Position numbers and translations under genes: made by a program. A DNA stretch of 64,000 nt from Gillisella terrae (GTDB lineage: Bacteria > Pseudomonadota > Alphaproteobacteria > Rhizobiales > Rhizobiaceae): NCBI RefSeq assembly GCF_004801395.1, contig NZ_SSOA01000002.1, forward strand, positions 679,889-743,888. The letters are read 5' to 3'. Positions 53,666-62,336 of the stretch are shown here, one piece after another. How positions within the stretch are numbered: position 1 is the stretch's first letter; the number at the start of each line of letters is the position of its first letter. Under the pieces are notes generated by a model. The model saw only the letters and a list, made by a program, of their open reading frames with translations, did no database searches and was not told the DNA's origin.

Positions 53666-54234
53666 TACAAGCTCCTGCGGCAGAAGGGAGCAATCAGCCG
53701 CTCATAGCCAAGCGGCAGTGCGGCGGGCTGATCGGCAGGAGCCACAACACCGCGATAGGCGTACATGGCCGCCACATGCAGGCTTAATGCCCGGCGCAAG
53801 GTATCGGGAACATTGGTGGCCGCATCGCCAAAGCCCGCGGTAAAATCAATCTCGATACCGTTGATCGGCCGTCCGGGCAGTGGCGGATTGCGCAGCCAAA
53901 GTCGCGCAGGCCGCGCCTGCCCGTCCAGCAGATGATCTTGAAGCGATGCCTGAACAGGCGCGCCGTTTTCATCATAAACTGTCACCGCATCAATGGTTTG
54001 CACCGGACCCTTGGCGATTTGAATCACCTCGCTATTGGGCCAGTCATCAAGGTAAAGCCGCAATTTCTGCGTCATCAGGCAAAGCCCTGTTTCGGCTTCC
54101 AGATGCAGGCGCGCGGTGGTGATGAGAGCGGTGAGAAGGTCGTCTTCGTCATTGGTGTCTATTTTGAGCTGGGCTTTGATATCGGCAAGCGTCAGCGGCT
54201 CAACTGTGGGCGGCGTGAGGATAGTGGTGGTCAT
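53665..54234 (-). CDS. GTA gp6-like head-tail connector
   Basis: A 189-residue protein of the phiE125 gp8/TIGR02215 type (EPLTLADIKAQLKIDTNDED; FTAGFGDAATNVPDTLRRALSLHVAA in two parts). It extends the portal as an adaptor ring. It is separated from the capsid gene by 246 bases that hold an inverted repeat pair. Confidence 0.88.
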   Translation of the reverse strand: MTTTILTPPTVEPLTLADIKAQLKIDTNDEDDLLTALITTARLHLEAETGLCLMTQKLRLYLDDWPNSEVIQIAKGPVQTIDAVTVYDENGAPVQASLQDHLLDGQARPARLWLRNPPLPGRPINGIEIDFTAGFGDAATNVPDTLRRALSLHVAAMYAYRGVVAPADQPAALPLGYERLIAPFCRRSL

Positions 54235-54269
54235 GGTTTTGGTTTCCTGGAGGGCGTTGAATCAAGATC

Positions 54270-54444
54270 ACCCCCTCTGCCCTGCCGGGCATCTCCCCCA
54301 CAGGTGGGGAGATCAGATGGACGCACCCGCTCGCTCTCTTAAGAAGCGCATCGTGCATCGTGAAATAGGAGGTCGGATTTGAGGGCCAGCCTCGAGTCAA
54401 TCTCCCCCCATGTGGGGGAGATGTCCGGCAGGACAGAGGGGGGG
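54270..54444. repeat. GC-rich inverted repeat pair between g6 and capsid
   Basis: Arm 1 at 54270-54316 (CCCCCTCTGCCCTGCCGGGC..) and its inverted partner at 54401-54444 enclose about 85 bases without a gene. Same family as 43764-44050 and 56849-57015. It resembles a non-autonomous inverted-repeat element and could form a large hairpin in the polycistronic mRNA between connector and capsid genes. Confidence 0.75.
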
Positions 54445-54480
54445 ATTCCACGGCAGTCCGTTAGCGACTACCGAACAAAA

Positions 54481-55725
54481 TTAATTGGCCGCAAACTTGA
54501 TCAGCTTGATCGCCTCAAAATTCTGCACGCCGCCGCCCACGCGTTTGGTGGTGTAAAACAGCACATAAGGCTTGGCGGAGTAAGGGTCGCGCAGCACCCG
54601 CACGCCTGTGCGATCCACCACCAGATAGCCCGCCTTGAAATCGCCAAAGGCGATGGAAAAGGCATTAGTGGCAATGTCTGGCATGTCCTCGGCTTCAGCA
54701 ATGGGAAAGCCCATCAGCGATGCCTGAAGGCCGGGGCCGGCTGGCGGCAGCCAGAGATAATTGCCATCCGCATCCTTGAATTTGCGGATTTCGCCTTGGG
54801 TTTTGCGGTTCATCACAAAGGTGCCATTCTGGCGATGCCCGGCCTTGAGTGCATAGACCGTATCGAGCAACACATCAGATGGACCGGCGCTGGCAAAGGC
54901 ACCCGCCGCACCCGTGGCCTTATAGCCAAGGCTGCCCCAGGCCCAGGCGTTATCGGCAACCGTGTTATAGGCCAAAAAGCCCTTCGGCTTGTTGGTGCCA
55001 TCGCCCAGCACAAAGGCGGTGCCCTCCTGCTCGGCAAAGGCAATGTCCACCTCACCGGCAATCCACGCTTCCACATCCACCGCCGCATCATCCAGCAGCG
55101 ATTGCGTGGCGGCGGGCATGGCGTAAAGCTCCATGGTGGGGAAGGACAGCTCGGTCAGCTGCGGCGTATCGGTCTGCGGGCGGGCTGCCGTGTCTGCCAC
55201 CCAGCCAGACGCCATGCCAGCAGGCGCAAACGGCTTTTTCAGCACCGCTCCCGACACCTGCCGCACAGTGGCAAGGCCGCGAATGGGCGAGATGGAGGCA
55301 AGGCGGCGGCCAATCTCGCCGTCGATTTCATCCGGCACCAGATAGCCACCATCGCTGGAGGTGGCCATAGCCTTGGCCTCCAAATCGCGAAGCGCCGCCT
55401 CATCACCACGGCGGATATAGGCATCAAAGGCCGCCTTGCGCTCGGATGTTTCAAGGCTGATTGCGCCACCTCGTCCCAGAGATGGGCGCAGCTTTTTCAG
55501 CGCCAGTTGATCAATGACGCGAGCCTGTTCATCCATGGCCTTGTTGATGCGCTCCACCTTGTCACGGGTGATGACATCGGCGGTCAGTTTTTGCTCAATC
55601 TCGCCCAGACGCTGATCATTGGCCTGTTTGAATTCGCTGAACGCCTCCATGAACTCGTCAAAGGCGGCGGTCATGGTTTCCGGGATTGCCTTGATCTCAG
55701 GGGCAGAATTTTCATGTGTGGTCAT
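54481..55725 (-). CDS. GTA gp5-like major capsid protein (HK97 fold)
   Basis: A 414-residue HK97-type major capsid precursor: a helical delta/scaffold region (about 1-120, coiled-coil-like) then the capsid fold (VRQVSGAVLKKPFAPAG, ELYAMPAATQSLLDDAAV, TFVMNRKTQGEIRKFKDADG). The protease encoded next (g4) should remove the N-terminal region. It is 4 bases from the g4 gene. Confidence 0.92.
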   Translation of the reverse strand: MTTHENSAPEIKAIPETMTAAFDEFMEAFSEFKQANDQRLGEIEQKLTADVITRDKVERINKAMDEQARVIDQLALKKLRPSLGRGGAISLETSERKAAFDAYIRRGDEAALRDLEAKAMATSSDGGYLVPDEIDGEIGRRLASISPIRGLATVRQVSGAVLKKPFAPAGMASGWVADTAARPQTDTPQLTELSFPTMELYAMPAATQSLLDDAAVDVEAWIAGEVDIAFAEQEGTAFVLGDGTNKPKGFLAYNTVADNAWAWGSLGYKATGAAGAFASAGPSDVLLDTVYALKAGHRQNGTFVMNRKTQGEIRKFKDADGNYLWLPPAGPGLQASLMGFPIAEAEDMPDIATNAFSIAFGDFKAGYLVVDRTGVRVLRDPYSAKPYVLFYTTKRVGGGVQNFEAIKLIKFAAN

Positions 55726-55729
55726 AGAC

Positions 55730-56305
55730 TTATCCTCTGTTGAAGCTGGAAATTGCCATTGCCTTCGCTGCCCGGCGCATCGCCCGCAGCAGCTCAGTTT
55801 CCTTGTCGCGGTAAAACCGCTGGTTTTTAACGTTGGACACTCGCGCTGACGGGGCCATGGGAAAGGTGACCACCGAGATTTCCCAGAGGTCAGCTTCCAG
55901 AATGCGGCGAATGCCGGTCTTGCCCTCTTGTCGTGATTTCACGGTTTGAAAGCCGATGGACAGGCCATCGAGTGCGCCGCTTTTCATCAACGCCCGCACC
56001 TCTTCGGCGCGCTTGACGCCGGGCGACAGGCGGCCCTCGACGTAGAGGCCGCGGGCGTCTTCTTTCAACGTGGTCCACACGCCAATCGGCTGGCTGGGAT
56101 CGTGCTGATAGAGCATACGAATGCCCGCCGCCCCCCGTGTTGTCAGCGAATTGTGAAAGGCCCCCGGCTCGATCATGTCGCGGCCCAGATCAACCTCGCC
56201 AAACACGCTGGCATAGCCGCTGAATGTGCCGTCACCGCCCATGTCGGCCAGTGTCAGATCTGCAAATTTGCGCACAAGCCGTCCCGGCCCGCGGTAAGCG
56301 TGCAT
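55730..56305 (-). CDS. GTA gp4-like prohead protease
   Basis: A 191-residue HK97-family prohead protease (FSGYASVFGEVDLGRDMIEPGAF, with later GALDGLSIGFQTV containing the catalytic Ser, and ITWEISVVTFP-like segment). The start at 56305 is chosen because AAGGAGA lies 7 bases upstream; the ORF runs 106 codons further upstream without similarity to the family and overlaps the g3.5-like gene. Confidence 0.88.
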   Translation of the reverse strand: MHAYRGPGRLVRKFADLTLADMGGDGTFSGYASVFGEVDLGRDMIEPGAFHNSLTTRGAAGIRMLYQHDPSQPIGVWTTLKEDARGLYVEGRLSPGVKRAEEVRALMKSGALDGLSIGFQTVKSRQEGKTGIRRILEADLWEISVVTFPMAPSARVSNVKNQRFYRDKETELLRAMRRAAKAMAISSFNRG

Positions 56306-56331
56306 GACATTCTCCTTAAGATGTAAAATGA

Positions 56332-56652
56332 TTAGAGGCTCGTTTTGGAGCCGTATTTGCCCGCAAGCCGTGCCAGCGCACCCAGCACCCACCAGGCCAT
56401 CAGGCTGGCCATGGTGGCCCCGGCCAAAATGATCTCCGCACCAGACAGGCGCTCGACAACATCCAGCTGGCGGGCCAGCCATTGGCCCGTCGGCGCTGCA
56501 AAAATCAGCCCGAAGGCAAGGCCGGTGAAAAACCGGCTGGCCGCCTCGCGGCGCGAGTGCGGCAAAAGATAAATCAGCGAGATGGCAGCCCCCGCCACCG
56601 CCCCGCAAAGACGCGCCCCCCACAAGGGCGCGTCGGGGGTGAAGTCACTCAT
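56332..56652 (-). CDS. GTA g3.5-like membrane protein
   Basis: A 106-residue protein with about three hydrophobic segments (16-33, 42-60, 72-95). It lies between portal and protease, the position of g3.5 in RcGTA-like clusters. Small membrane proteins here are conserved in GTA clusters but of unknown function. Confidence 0.7.
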   Translation of the reverse strand: MSDFTPDAPLWGARLCGAVAGAAISLIYLLPHSRREAASRFFTGLAFGLIFAAPTGQWLARQLDVVERLSGAEIILAGATMASLMAWWVLGALARLAGKYGSKTSL

Positions 56653-56848
56653 TTTATTAACCTTTTCTCGTTATGATTGATAAATATGCAACTTGCAATT
56701 CCTCTGAAATGCCCGGAATGTGAATCAAATGAATCCCTTGAAAGCGAATGCTCACAGGGTGATTCAACAGGTTGATGTTTTGGGTGAAGGACTTGAGAGA
56801 TTGAGTCAGGTGATGCTGGGATGTGTTTGGCATTTATAGATGCCGCTT

Positions 56849-57015
56849 ACCCCCTCTGGCTGCCGCCATCTCCCCCACAGGTGGGGAGAGCCTATCTCGA
56901 CACGTTTTCACTTTTTTCATGACCCTCTGCGGAGATCACACGTTTGATATGCAGGAAGCATCCGCGGCATATCTTCTCCCCCCTTGTGGGGGAGATGGCG
57001 GCAGCCAGAGGGGGT
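56849..57015. repeat. GC-rich inverted repeat pair between portal and g3.5-like gene
   Basis: Arms at 56849-56890 and 56974-57015 (ACCCCCTCTGGCTGCCGCC.. and its inverse) around 80 bases. Third member of the pair family. The remaining gap 56653-56848 holds no gene. Confidence 0.75.
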
Positions 57016-57043
57016 ATTTTGCGCTCCGTCCTCAATAACAGCC

Positions 57044-58231
57044 CTACCCCACCCCATAACCCACAGCCTGCCGCTTCTCGTCATCGCTGAGAAAGCCCGC
57101 CGCCCCAACTCGCGCCCACAGCGCATCGCGCTCAGAGGCCAACCCCTCGACCTGATCGAGATCGGGTTTCAGTTCCAGGACATCGCCAAACGCCTCCGAC
57201 AAAAAGCCCGACAGACTGGCCGCCGTGCGGCGCAAAAGCGGCAAAACCGTCAACCGGTAAAAGGCCCGATTGGCCTCCTGATAATTGGCAAAGGTATTAT
57301 CACCGGGAATGCCCAGCAGCATCGGCGGCACGCCAAGCGAGAGGGCAATATCCCGCGCCGCCCCGTTTCTCGCATCGACAAAATCCATATCGCGCGGCGT
57401 CAGGCTCATGGCTTTCCAATCCAGCCCGCCCTCCAGCAACATCGGGCGGCCCGCTTGCATGGGACCAGAATAGCCCTGCTCCAGCTCTTCTTTCAGCCGC
57501 TCATATTGCTCTGGCGGCAGGTTGCCACCTTCTTTGGGCTGATAGACCAGAGCACCGGAAGGACGAGCCGAATTGTCCAAAAGCGCCTTGTTCCAGCTGG
57601 CCGCTGCATTGTGCAAATCCAGCGCCGCGTGCGCCGAGGCCAGCGGCGCATAGCCGATATTGTCGTCGAGCGGGTGAAACAGCCGAAAATGCAACAGCGG
57701 CAATGGCTCACCGTCAGCGGGGATGCGCTGCGCGGCACCGTTTGTGCGATAATCATAGGCAACAGGCCAGCCATCTGGTCCTTCCACCACGCTCACCCGG
57801 TCTGGCCGCAGCAGATGCAGTTCCATCAACCGCCCACCCAGCCAAAGGGGCCGCAGGTAAGCATTGCCCGACAGCAAAAGATGGCCATAGAGCGTTTCCA
57901 GAAAATCCACCCCGGTTGCGCGGGCATTGGGCTTGGCCAATAGGGAAAGCGCCGGATGGGTGCTCAACTCCCGTTCGCCATCATAGGCCAGAAGCGGCAC
58001 GGCGGCCGCCGCTTCCGACACCAGCCGCACCGCCCGATGCGCCACCGGATTGCCCATAAACCCACCCCGCGACAGCGCCGCATAAGACCGCCCCATGCCG
58101 GAGCCAGCAACGCCCGACATAAGCATGGCCAGGCTGCCGCGCGACGGCTTGATGCTTTTGCTCTGCGGACGCGAAGCATCGGCCCGCCTGATGCCTGAAA
58201 AAGCACGAGGCAGACGAAAAGAAGACAGCAT
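57044..58231 (-). CDS. GTA gp3-like portal protein
   Basis: A 395-residue HK97-family portal. Recognisable segments: PVAHRAVRLVSEAAAAVPLL, FLETLYGHLLLSGNAYL, LSLGVPPMLLGIPGDNTFAN. It forms the dodecameric DNA channel. The start at 58231 has CAGGAGAAC upstream; a longer ORF of 16 codons is rejected. The endolysin gene lies 76 bases upstream. Confidence 0.9.
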   Translation of the reverse strand: MLSSFRLPRAFSGIRRADASRPQSKSIKPSRGSLAMLMSGVAGSGMGRSYAALSRGGFMGNPVAHRAVRLVSEAAAAVPLLAYDGERELSTHPALSLLAKPNARATGVDFLETLYGHLLLSGNAYLRPLWLGGRLMELHLLRPDRVSVVEGPDGWPVAYDYRTNGAAQRIPADGEPLPLLHFRLFHPLDDNIGYAPLASAHAALDLHNAAASWNKALLDNSARPSGALVYQPKEGGNLPPEQYERLKEELEQGYSGPMQAGRPMLLEGGLDWKAMSLTPRDMDFVDARNGAARDIALSLGVPPMLLGIPGDNTFANYQEANRAFYRLTVLPLLRRTAASLSGFLSEAFGDVLELKPDLDQVEGLASERDALWARVGAAGFLSDDEKRQAVGYGVG

Positions 58232-58307
58232 GATGTTCTCCTGAGAATGATAGGTCTTTAGGCCGTTCGAACAGGCCAATGGCTTACAGTCTGTCCAAGA
58301 ATTGCTG

Positions 58308-58922
58308 TTACGCTTGCAAGGCCGCCAAAATCACCTCGGCATGGCCAGCCACCACGTCAGCGCGGTCCAGCCCGTTAACGATGCGGCGGGCATTGCGCCA
58401 ATCGGCGCGCTCGCCTTGAAAATAATCGCCAAGCTTGCGACCCGAAAACAGGCCATCGCGCATGCCCACCACCAGAATATCGGCGGATATCTCAAGCTCC
58501 ATGGCCCGCGCCGGATCTGTAATGAGGTCCACCCCCAGCGCATCGCTCATGACCTGATAATTGCGCTTGAACGTCAGTTGCACGAAGCCACGCCCAAGCC
58601 AGCTACGCCCGTCTGCGTCTTTGCGCCAATAGGGCACCTTCACCTGCGGCAAACGTCCGGCCTCAAAGGCACGGTCCAGCCGCGCAATGGCCTGATCATC
58701 GCTTGCCGCCAAGGTTTCGCGCACCGGCGTTAATCGCCCCGCCGTTTCATGAAAAGCCGTAGCCAGCCCATAGGCCAATTGTCGTTTGTCATCGGTTTTG
58801 CCCAGCCTGTTCCAGCTGGCAACAATGGCGTTGATGCCATCAACCTGCACCTGAGTGAGCCTGCCGCCAAAAAGCTGTTGGCGAAGGTGGTTAAAAAATT
58901 CCTGTTTTAATGGCACATTCAT
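58308..58922 (-). CDS. GH19-like endolysin (chitinase/lysozyme fold)
   Basis: A 204-residue protein with the glycoside hydrolase 19 pattern: first catalytic Glu in AFHETAGRL, then PVRETLAASDDQ, the motif GRGFVQLTFKRNYQ, and a C-terminal ARRIVNGLDRAD. Such enzymes cut peptidoglycan and act as phage endolysins. In R. capsulatus the GTA lysis genes are at another locus, so a lysin inside the head module is unusual. The ATG at 58922 is used; an in-frame ATG 7 codons upstream is also possible. Confidence 0.82.
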   Translation of the reverse strand: MNVPLKQEFFNHLRQQLFGGRLTQVQVDGINAIVASWNRLGKTDDKRQLAYGLATAFHETAGRLTPVRETLAASDDQAIARLDRAFEAGRLPQVKVPYWRKDADGRSWLGRGFVQLTFKRNYQVMSDALGVDLITDPARAMELEISADILVVGMRDGLFSGRKLGDYFQGERADWRNARRIVNGLDRADVVAGHAEVILAALQA

Positions 58923-59143
58923 AAACACATCTTTCCACATCAAGACGACGGCCCGACCGTCATAAAAGTGAGATAGACCCGAAAAAAACTTTTAATTTAA
59001 ATCGGTTAAACAAAATTCAATCGTTTAAGGAAGCTGAAGCCGATATTTACAAAAGTTTAAGCCTGTGGAACTTATCGGCCCGACGCCAGTTATAGGCAGC
59101 ACAGCAACCTTGCCATGATGGCAATGATGACAGGAGACGTGAG

Positions 59144-59287
59144 ATGGACGCCAAGAGCAGCACCCAGATCAACAATGTGATCGCCAATGCCAACAAGACC
59201 ATTCCGACCCATATCGTTGAGCGCCTCGAATCCGAATGGCGGCAGATGCGCCAGACGGCCTCTCAGCCGGTGCAGGCGTCTAAGTAA
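59144..59287 (+). CDS. 47-residue small ORF, antisense to GTA direction
   Basis: MDAKSSTQINNVIANANKT followed by a basic/acidic helix-like tail (HIVERLESEWRQMR). It has a CAGGAGAC site at good distance and lies alone in the gap between terminase and endolysin genes, facing the opposite way. No recognised family. Coding status rests on the ribosome-binding site and sensible amino-acid composition. Confidence 0.5.
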   Translation: MDAKSSTQINNVIANANKTIPTHIVERLESEWRQMRQTASQPVQASK

Positions 59288-59344
59288 GCCGGAGCATGTC
59301 CAGCAAAAGCGTATCGCGGTTTTGCGTTCGGACATGCGTCATCA

Positions 59345-60817
59345 TTAAAGTGTGCGAATGCGCGGCTCGCCGGTGCCCTCCAAAAGCAAGGCCGTCAGTG
59401 CCCACACCAAGGCATCCAGCCGGTCAGGTGAGCGGCCACTGGAAAGGCCTTCAGGGCCAAAATCGCACATTTGATCTTCCAACTCGCTCATGCGGGCCGC
59501 GTGTAAAACGCGGCCCTGCTCATACAAAGCCGCCACCGGCTCGGCGCGCAAAAACTTGCCGCGTGTGGCCCGCACCATGCGAATGGGCAGGTTGGCATCG
59601 ACGCTTTTCAACAGCGCCCCCACCATTTCGCCGCCCTGATTGACCTCGGCCACAATGCGATCGGCTTCAAACCGTCGATAGGCACGAACCACGGCTTGCG
59701 CCCAACCCGCCGGGCTTTCACCCGTCACCGAGCAATCGGCCAGCACCACCGCACGCCCCACCCGGTCCAACCCAGCCACCACAATGCCGCAAACCGAGTG
59801 CGCGCCTGCACCGGACGGCGGATCAACCCCGACGACAATCCGCCCCAATGGTTCTTTTTGCCGCACGGTCAGCGCCTCCAGTTGATCGCGCCGCCAAAGC
59901 GCATCTTCGCGATCCTCAATCAGCTCACCATCCAGCTCTTGCCGCCCCAACCGCGTGCCGCCATAGCGCGCCTGCAAGGCCTCGATAAAACCGGGGGCCA
60001 GATTACCGGCATTGCCAAAGGTGGACAGCTTCGACAATCGCGTGCCGGGATCATTCAAAAGCCGCTTTAAAATCGGCACCGGCCGCGGCGTGGTGGTGAT
60101 CACCTGCCGGATATCATCGCCCAATCGGAGCGCAAATTGCAGCATGTCATAGGTTTCTTCGGCATGTTTCCATTTGGCAATCTCATCGCACCAGGCATAG
60201 TGAAATTGCGGCCCGCGCAGGCTTTCCGGGTCTTCCGAGGAAAACATCTGGGCAATGGCCCCATTAGGCCACACCAGCCTGCGTCGGGAAATCTCCACCT
60301 CTGGCCGCCTGAAGCGGGCAATGCGGGCAATGCCGGAAAGCCCATCCACCATCACCTCACGGGCATCGCCAAGGGTTTCCGCCACCAGCGCAATGCGCAG
60401 ATCAGATTTCTCACCGCGGGAGGCAATGGCATGAATCCACTCCGCCCCGGCCCGCGTTTTGCCAGAGCCGCGCCCGCCCATCAGCAGCCAATTGCGCCAC
60501 GCCCCTTCAGGTGGGGCCTGTAACGGATGGCGCAGCAGCGCCCAGCTTTGCGCTAACCGCCGCAGCGTAGCCAGCTCCATGGCATTAAAAACATCCATAA
60601 CCGCCGCCGGGGCATGAGCTGCATTCTCGATCGCCTCGGGCCGCACACCGATGTGCTGCGCAAGATCGGCCCCGACATCACGTATCGCCAGCACCGTCTG
60701 CCGCAGATTTTCAATCTCGCTGCGCAAGCCCTGCAAGCTTGCGCCACCCTCTCGCAGATTTGCCAAAAGGGCCGAGGGAGCTGTGCCCGCCTTCAGTTTT
60801 TTTCGTTTTCCGCTCAC
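59345..60817 (-). CDS. GTA gp2-like large terminase (TerL)
   Basis: A 490-residue packaging motor. Walker A (GGRGSGKTRAGAEW, Lys120), Walker B region (FHYAWCDEIAKWK) and the nuclease domain (VVGVDPPSGAGAHSVCG, VAEVNQGGEM) are all present. It begins with GTG at 60817 after GGGGGAT. The N-terminal 85-90 residues, rich in helix and not part of the ATPase, exceed the usual length; an ATG at 60598 would give a more standard size. It packages host DNA into GTA heads. Confidence 0.9.
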   Translation of the reverse strand: MSGKRKKLKAGTAPSALLANLREGGASLQGLRSEIENLRQTVLAIRDVGADLAQHIGVRPEAIENAAHAPAAVMDVFNAMELATLRRLAQSWALLRHPLQAPPEGAWRNWLLMGGRGSGKTRAGAEWIHAIASRGEKSDLRIALVAETLGDAREVMVDGLSGIARIARFRRPEVEISRRRLVWPNGAIAQMFSSEDPESLRGPQFHYAWCDEIAKWKHAEETYDMLQFALRLGDDIRQVITTTPRPVPILKRLLNDPGTRLSKLSTFGNAGNLAPGFIEALQARYGGTRLGRQELDGELIEDREDALWRRDQLEALTVRQKEPLGRIVVGVDPPSGAGAHSVCGIVVAGLDRVGRAVVLADCSVTGESPAGWAQAVVRAYRRFEADRIVAEVNQGGEMVGALLKSVDANLPIRMVRATRGKFLRAEPVAALYEQGRVLHAARMSELEDQMCDFGPEGLSSGRSPDRLDALVWALTALLLEGTGEPRIRTL

Positions 60818-60849
60818 ACCATCCCCCTTCGCTCATCATGCAATGCCGA

Positions 60850-61344
60850 TCACGAGGGAGGCGGATCGCAGCCCACTGTTAAGGGGGTGCGCTTCCACTC
60901 TGCCAACAACATTTGCGCTTTGGCCTCTGCCTGCTGATCCACCAGTGCCAGCAAACGGGCCTGCGCATGTTCCAATGTTTCCTGGTCGCCCTCTGCCCGC
61001 TCCTCCTCAGCGTCGCGGTCACGCATCAACTGGCGCTGAAGCACATCAACTTTCTCCAAGGTGCGCACAATCACCGACATGGCATCGGACGCCGCCTTCA
61101 AATCGGCCCGCGCCAGCTTGGCGGCGGCATCATCATCGCCGCGCATCAAGGCTTCCGCCCCCTCGCGCAGCAGCCGAAACTGCTCAAACTGCGCGCGCAT
61201 CTCCTGTGTGAGGTCGTTCAAAAGCGCTGCAAATTGAGTGTTCAAGCGGGCCAGATCAGCAGATTTGATTTCCAGCCCATTAAGCGCACCGCGCAAAGCC
61301 GGTGTCGGCCAAAGGCCAAACAGCGAAAGATCCACCGGGTTCAT
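60850..61344 (-). CDS. Coiled-coil protein, candidate small terminase (gp1-like)
   Basis: A 164-residue protein made largely of long heptad-rich helices (about 25-145). It is the first gene of the GTA run, with AGGAG before the ATG at 61344. In RcGTA the g1 product was identified as the small terminase TerS, also upstream of TerL, so the same role is likely by position. No sequence motif proves it. Confidence 0.55.
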   Translation of the reverse strand: MNPVDLSLFGLWPTPALRGALNGLEIKSADLARLNTQFAALLNDLTQEMRAQFEQFRLLREGAEALMRGDDDAAAKLARADLKAASDAMSVIVRTLEKVDVLQRQLMRDRDAEEERAEGDQETLEHAQARLLALVDQQAEAKAQMLLAEWKRTPLTVGCDPPPS

Positions 61345-61537
61345 GCCCAAATCTCCTGAAGGAAGACATAAAAAAAGGCCCACAGAGTGGACCTTTCAGA
61401 ACTGTCATTGTGTTGGCCATCTGCTGCAAACTTGCCGTTTGCCGCAGTTTTCCGACTGTATAGAAACCCTATCAAACCACCGTCACGCCGTCAAGGACTT
61501 TTTTCCTAATTATATACTTGACGTACCGAAAAAGAAA

Positions 61538-61747
61538 ATGGATGAGTCGAACCGGCAGGCCGGCAATGAAAAGACTGAGGAACTTGAGGTCACGCCTGAG
61601 ATGATTGAGGCTGGATTGGATGAACTTGTCCCTAAAATTTACAGCCTTCAATCGATCACTGTTGGTGAGCCTGAAGACTTAGTACGCGGTATCTATCTTC
61701 GCGTGAGGGAAGTGTTTGATCGCGAGCGCCTTTATCTTGGAGGCTAG
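61538..61747 (+). CDS. Small acidic protein, unknown
   Basis: A 69-residue acidic ORF (EVTPEMIEAGLDELVPKIY...), typical of short conserved phage-like proteins with the pattern 'VTPEMIEAGLxxL'. The ribosome-binding site is weak. Its end overlaps the end of the convergent HEPN-like gene by 69 bases. Confidence 0.5.
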   Translation: MDESNRQAGNEKTEELEVTPEMIEAGLDELVPKIYSLQSITVGEPEDLVRGIYLRVREVFDRERLYLGG

Positions 61748-62203
61748 GCTTTCAAAGTCGTCGGCTAGCTTTTTTAGGCGCTCTTCTGTGAACTCATATT
61801 TTGGGTTGTTAAGGCGACCTTTGATTTTCGCGGTCACATCAACAATGCTGTTTGAATAAAAGGTGGAGAAAGAACCATCGCTTTCAAACCGCATAAGAAT
61901 TATAGAATGAACGATAGCGTTCCGGATGAGGGAGAATTCTTTCAGGTCCTTGTAAATCGGCTTCCATTCATTTTTAAGAGTGTCATCTTCAAACGCGATG
62001 GCGGCGCATCGGTCCAAAAGCATGATTTTTGCGTCGAAACTTTGTATGTTGTGCCAACTGGCAGATATCATAGCCTTTTGAGCGCCATACATGAACCCGA
62101 GATAAAGCTGGAAGCTGAACAGTTCTACGCTGGTCCATTCAGTGAGCGCCAACCCGAAGGCTTCATGAATTGAGCGGAAATGCTCTTTGGTGGGGTCATC
62201 CAT
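61679..62203 (-). CDS. HEPN-like protein (RxxxxH motif), unknown
   Basis: A 174-residue mostly helical protein. Residues 94-99 read RNAIVH within LIRNAIVHSIILM, the RxxxxH signature of HEPN domains, which in toxin and abortive-infection proteins forms an RNase active site; other HEPN-like proteins are non-catalytic. The ATG at 62203 begins MDDPTKEHF and overlaps, divergently by 2 bases, the start of a small plus-strand ORF. No antitoxin partner (MNT-type) was recognised. Function is open; a defence role is inferred from the motif and location only. Confidence 0.6.
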   Translation of the reverse strand: MDDPTKEHFRSIHEAFGLALTEWTSVELFSFQLYLGFMYGAQKAMISASWHNIQSFDAKIMLLDRCAAIAFEDDTLKNEWKPIYKDLKEFSLIRNAIVHSIILMRFESDGSFSTFYSNSIVDVTAKIKGRLNNPKYEFTEERLKKLADDFESLASKIKALAIKHFPHAKIDTAY

Positions 62204-62336
62204 GCCAGATACCGATAAAAAGCCAGACCAAGAAAAGGGCGATGAGGTCTTGAGGCGCATGCTTAAGATGCCGCCAGAACCTAAAACCCCTCCCAAGCAG
62301 AAGCCTGGGAAGGAAAAGAACGAGGGCAAGAGTTGA
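62202..62336 (+). CDS. 44-residue basic protein, unknown
   Basis: A short Lys/Pro-rich protein (KKPDQEKGDEVLRRMLKMPP..) whose stop (TGA) overlaps the TTG start of the next gene, so the pair is likely translated together. Start overlaps the divergent HEPN gene start. The ribosome-binding site is poor. Confidence 0.5.
   Translation: MPDTDKKPDQEKGDEVLRRMLKMPPEPKTPPKQKPGKEKNEGKS

Larger units (their letters stand above)
44172..61344 (-). mobile_element. RcGTA-type gene transfer agent structural cluster
   Basis: Minus-strand genes in the order TerS candidate, TerL (g2), endolysin, portal (g3), g3.5-like, protease (g4), capsid (g5), g6, g7, mini-gene, g8, g9, g10, g10.1, g11, g12, g13, g14, g15. 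All ORFs are full length with overlapping or near-overlapping junctions. There is no integrase, replication gene, repressor or attachment site, as expected for a gene transfer agent and not for a prophage. Insertions relative to R. capsulatus are the endolysin, an opposite-strand FkbM methyltransferase and repeat pairs. Confidence 0.88.

Noticed and set aside
54379..55743. 454-codon ORF on the plus strand
   Set aside because: Antisense of the capsid gene; Gly/His-rich shadow.
44172..61344. Complete temperate prophage
   Set aside because: No integrase, repressor, replication genes or attachment sites; gene order is that of a gene transfer agent.
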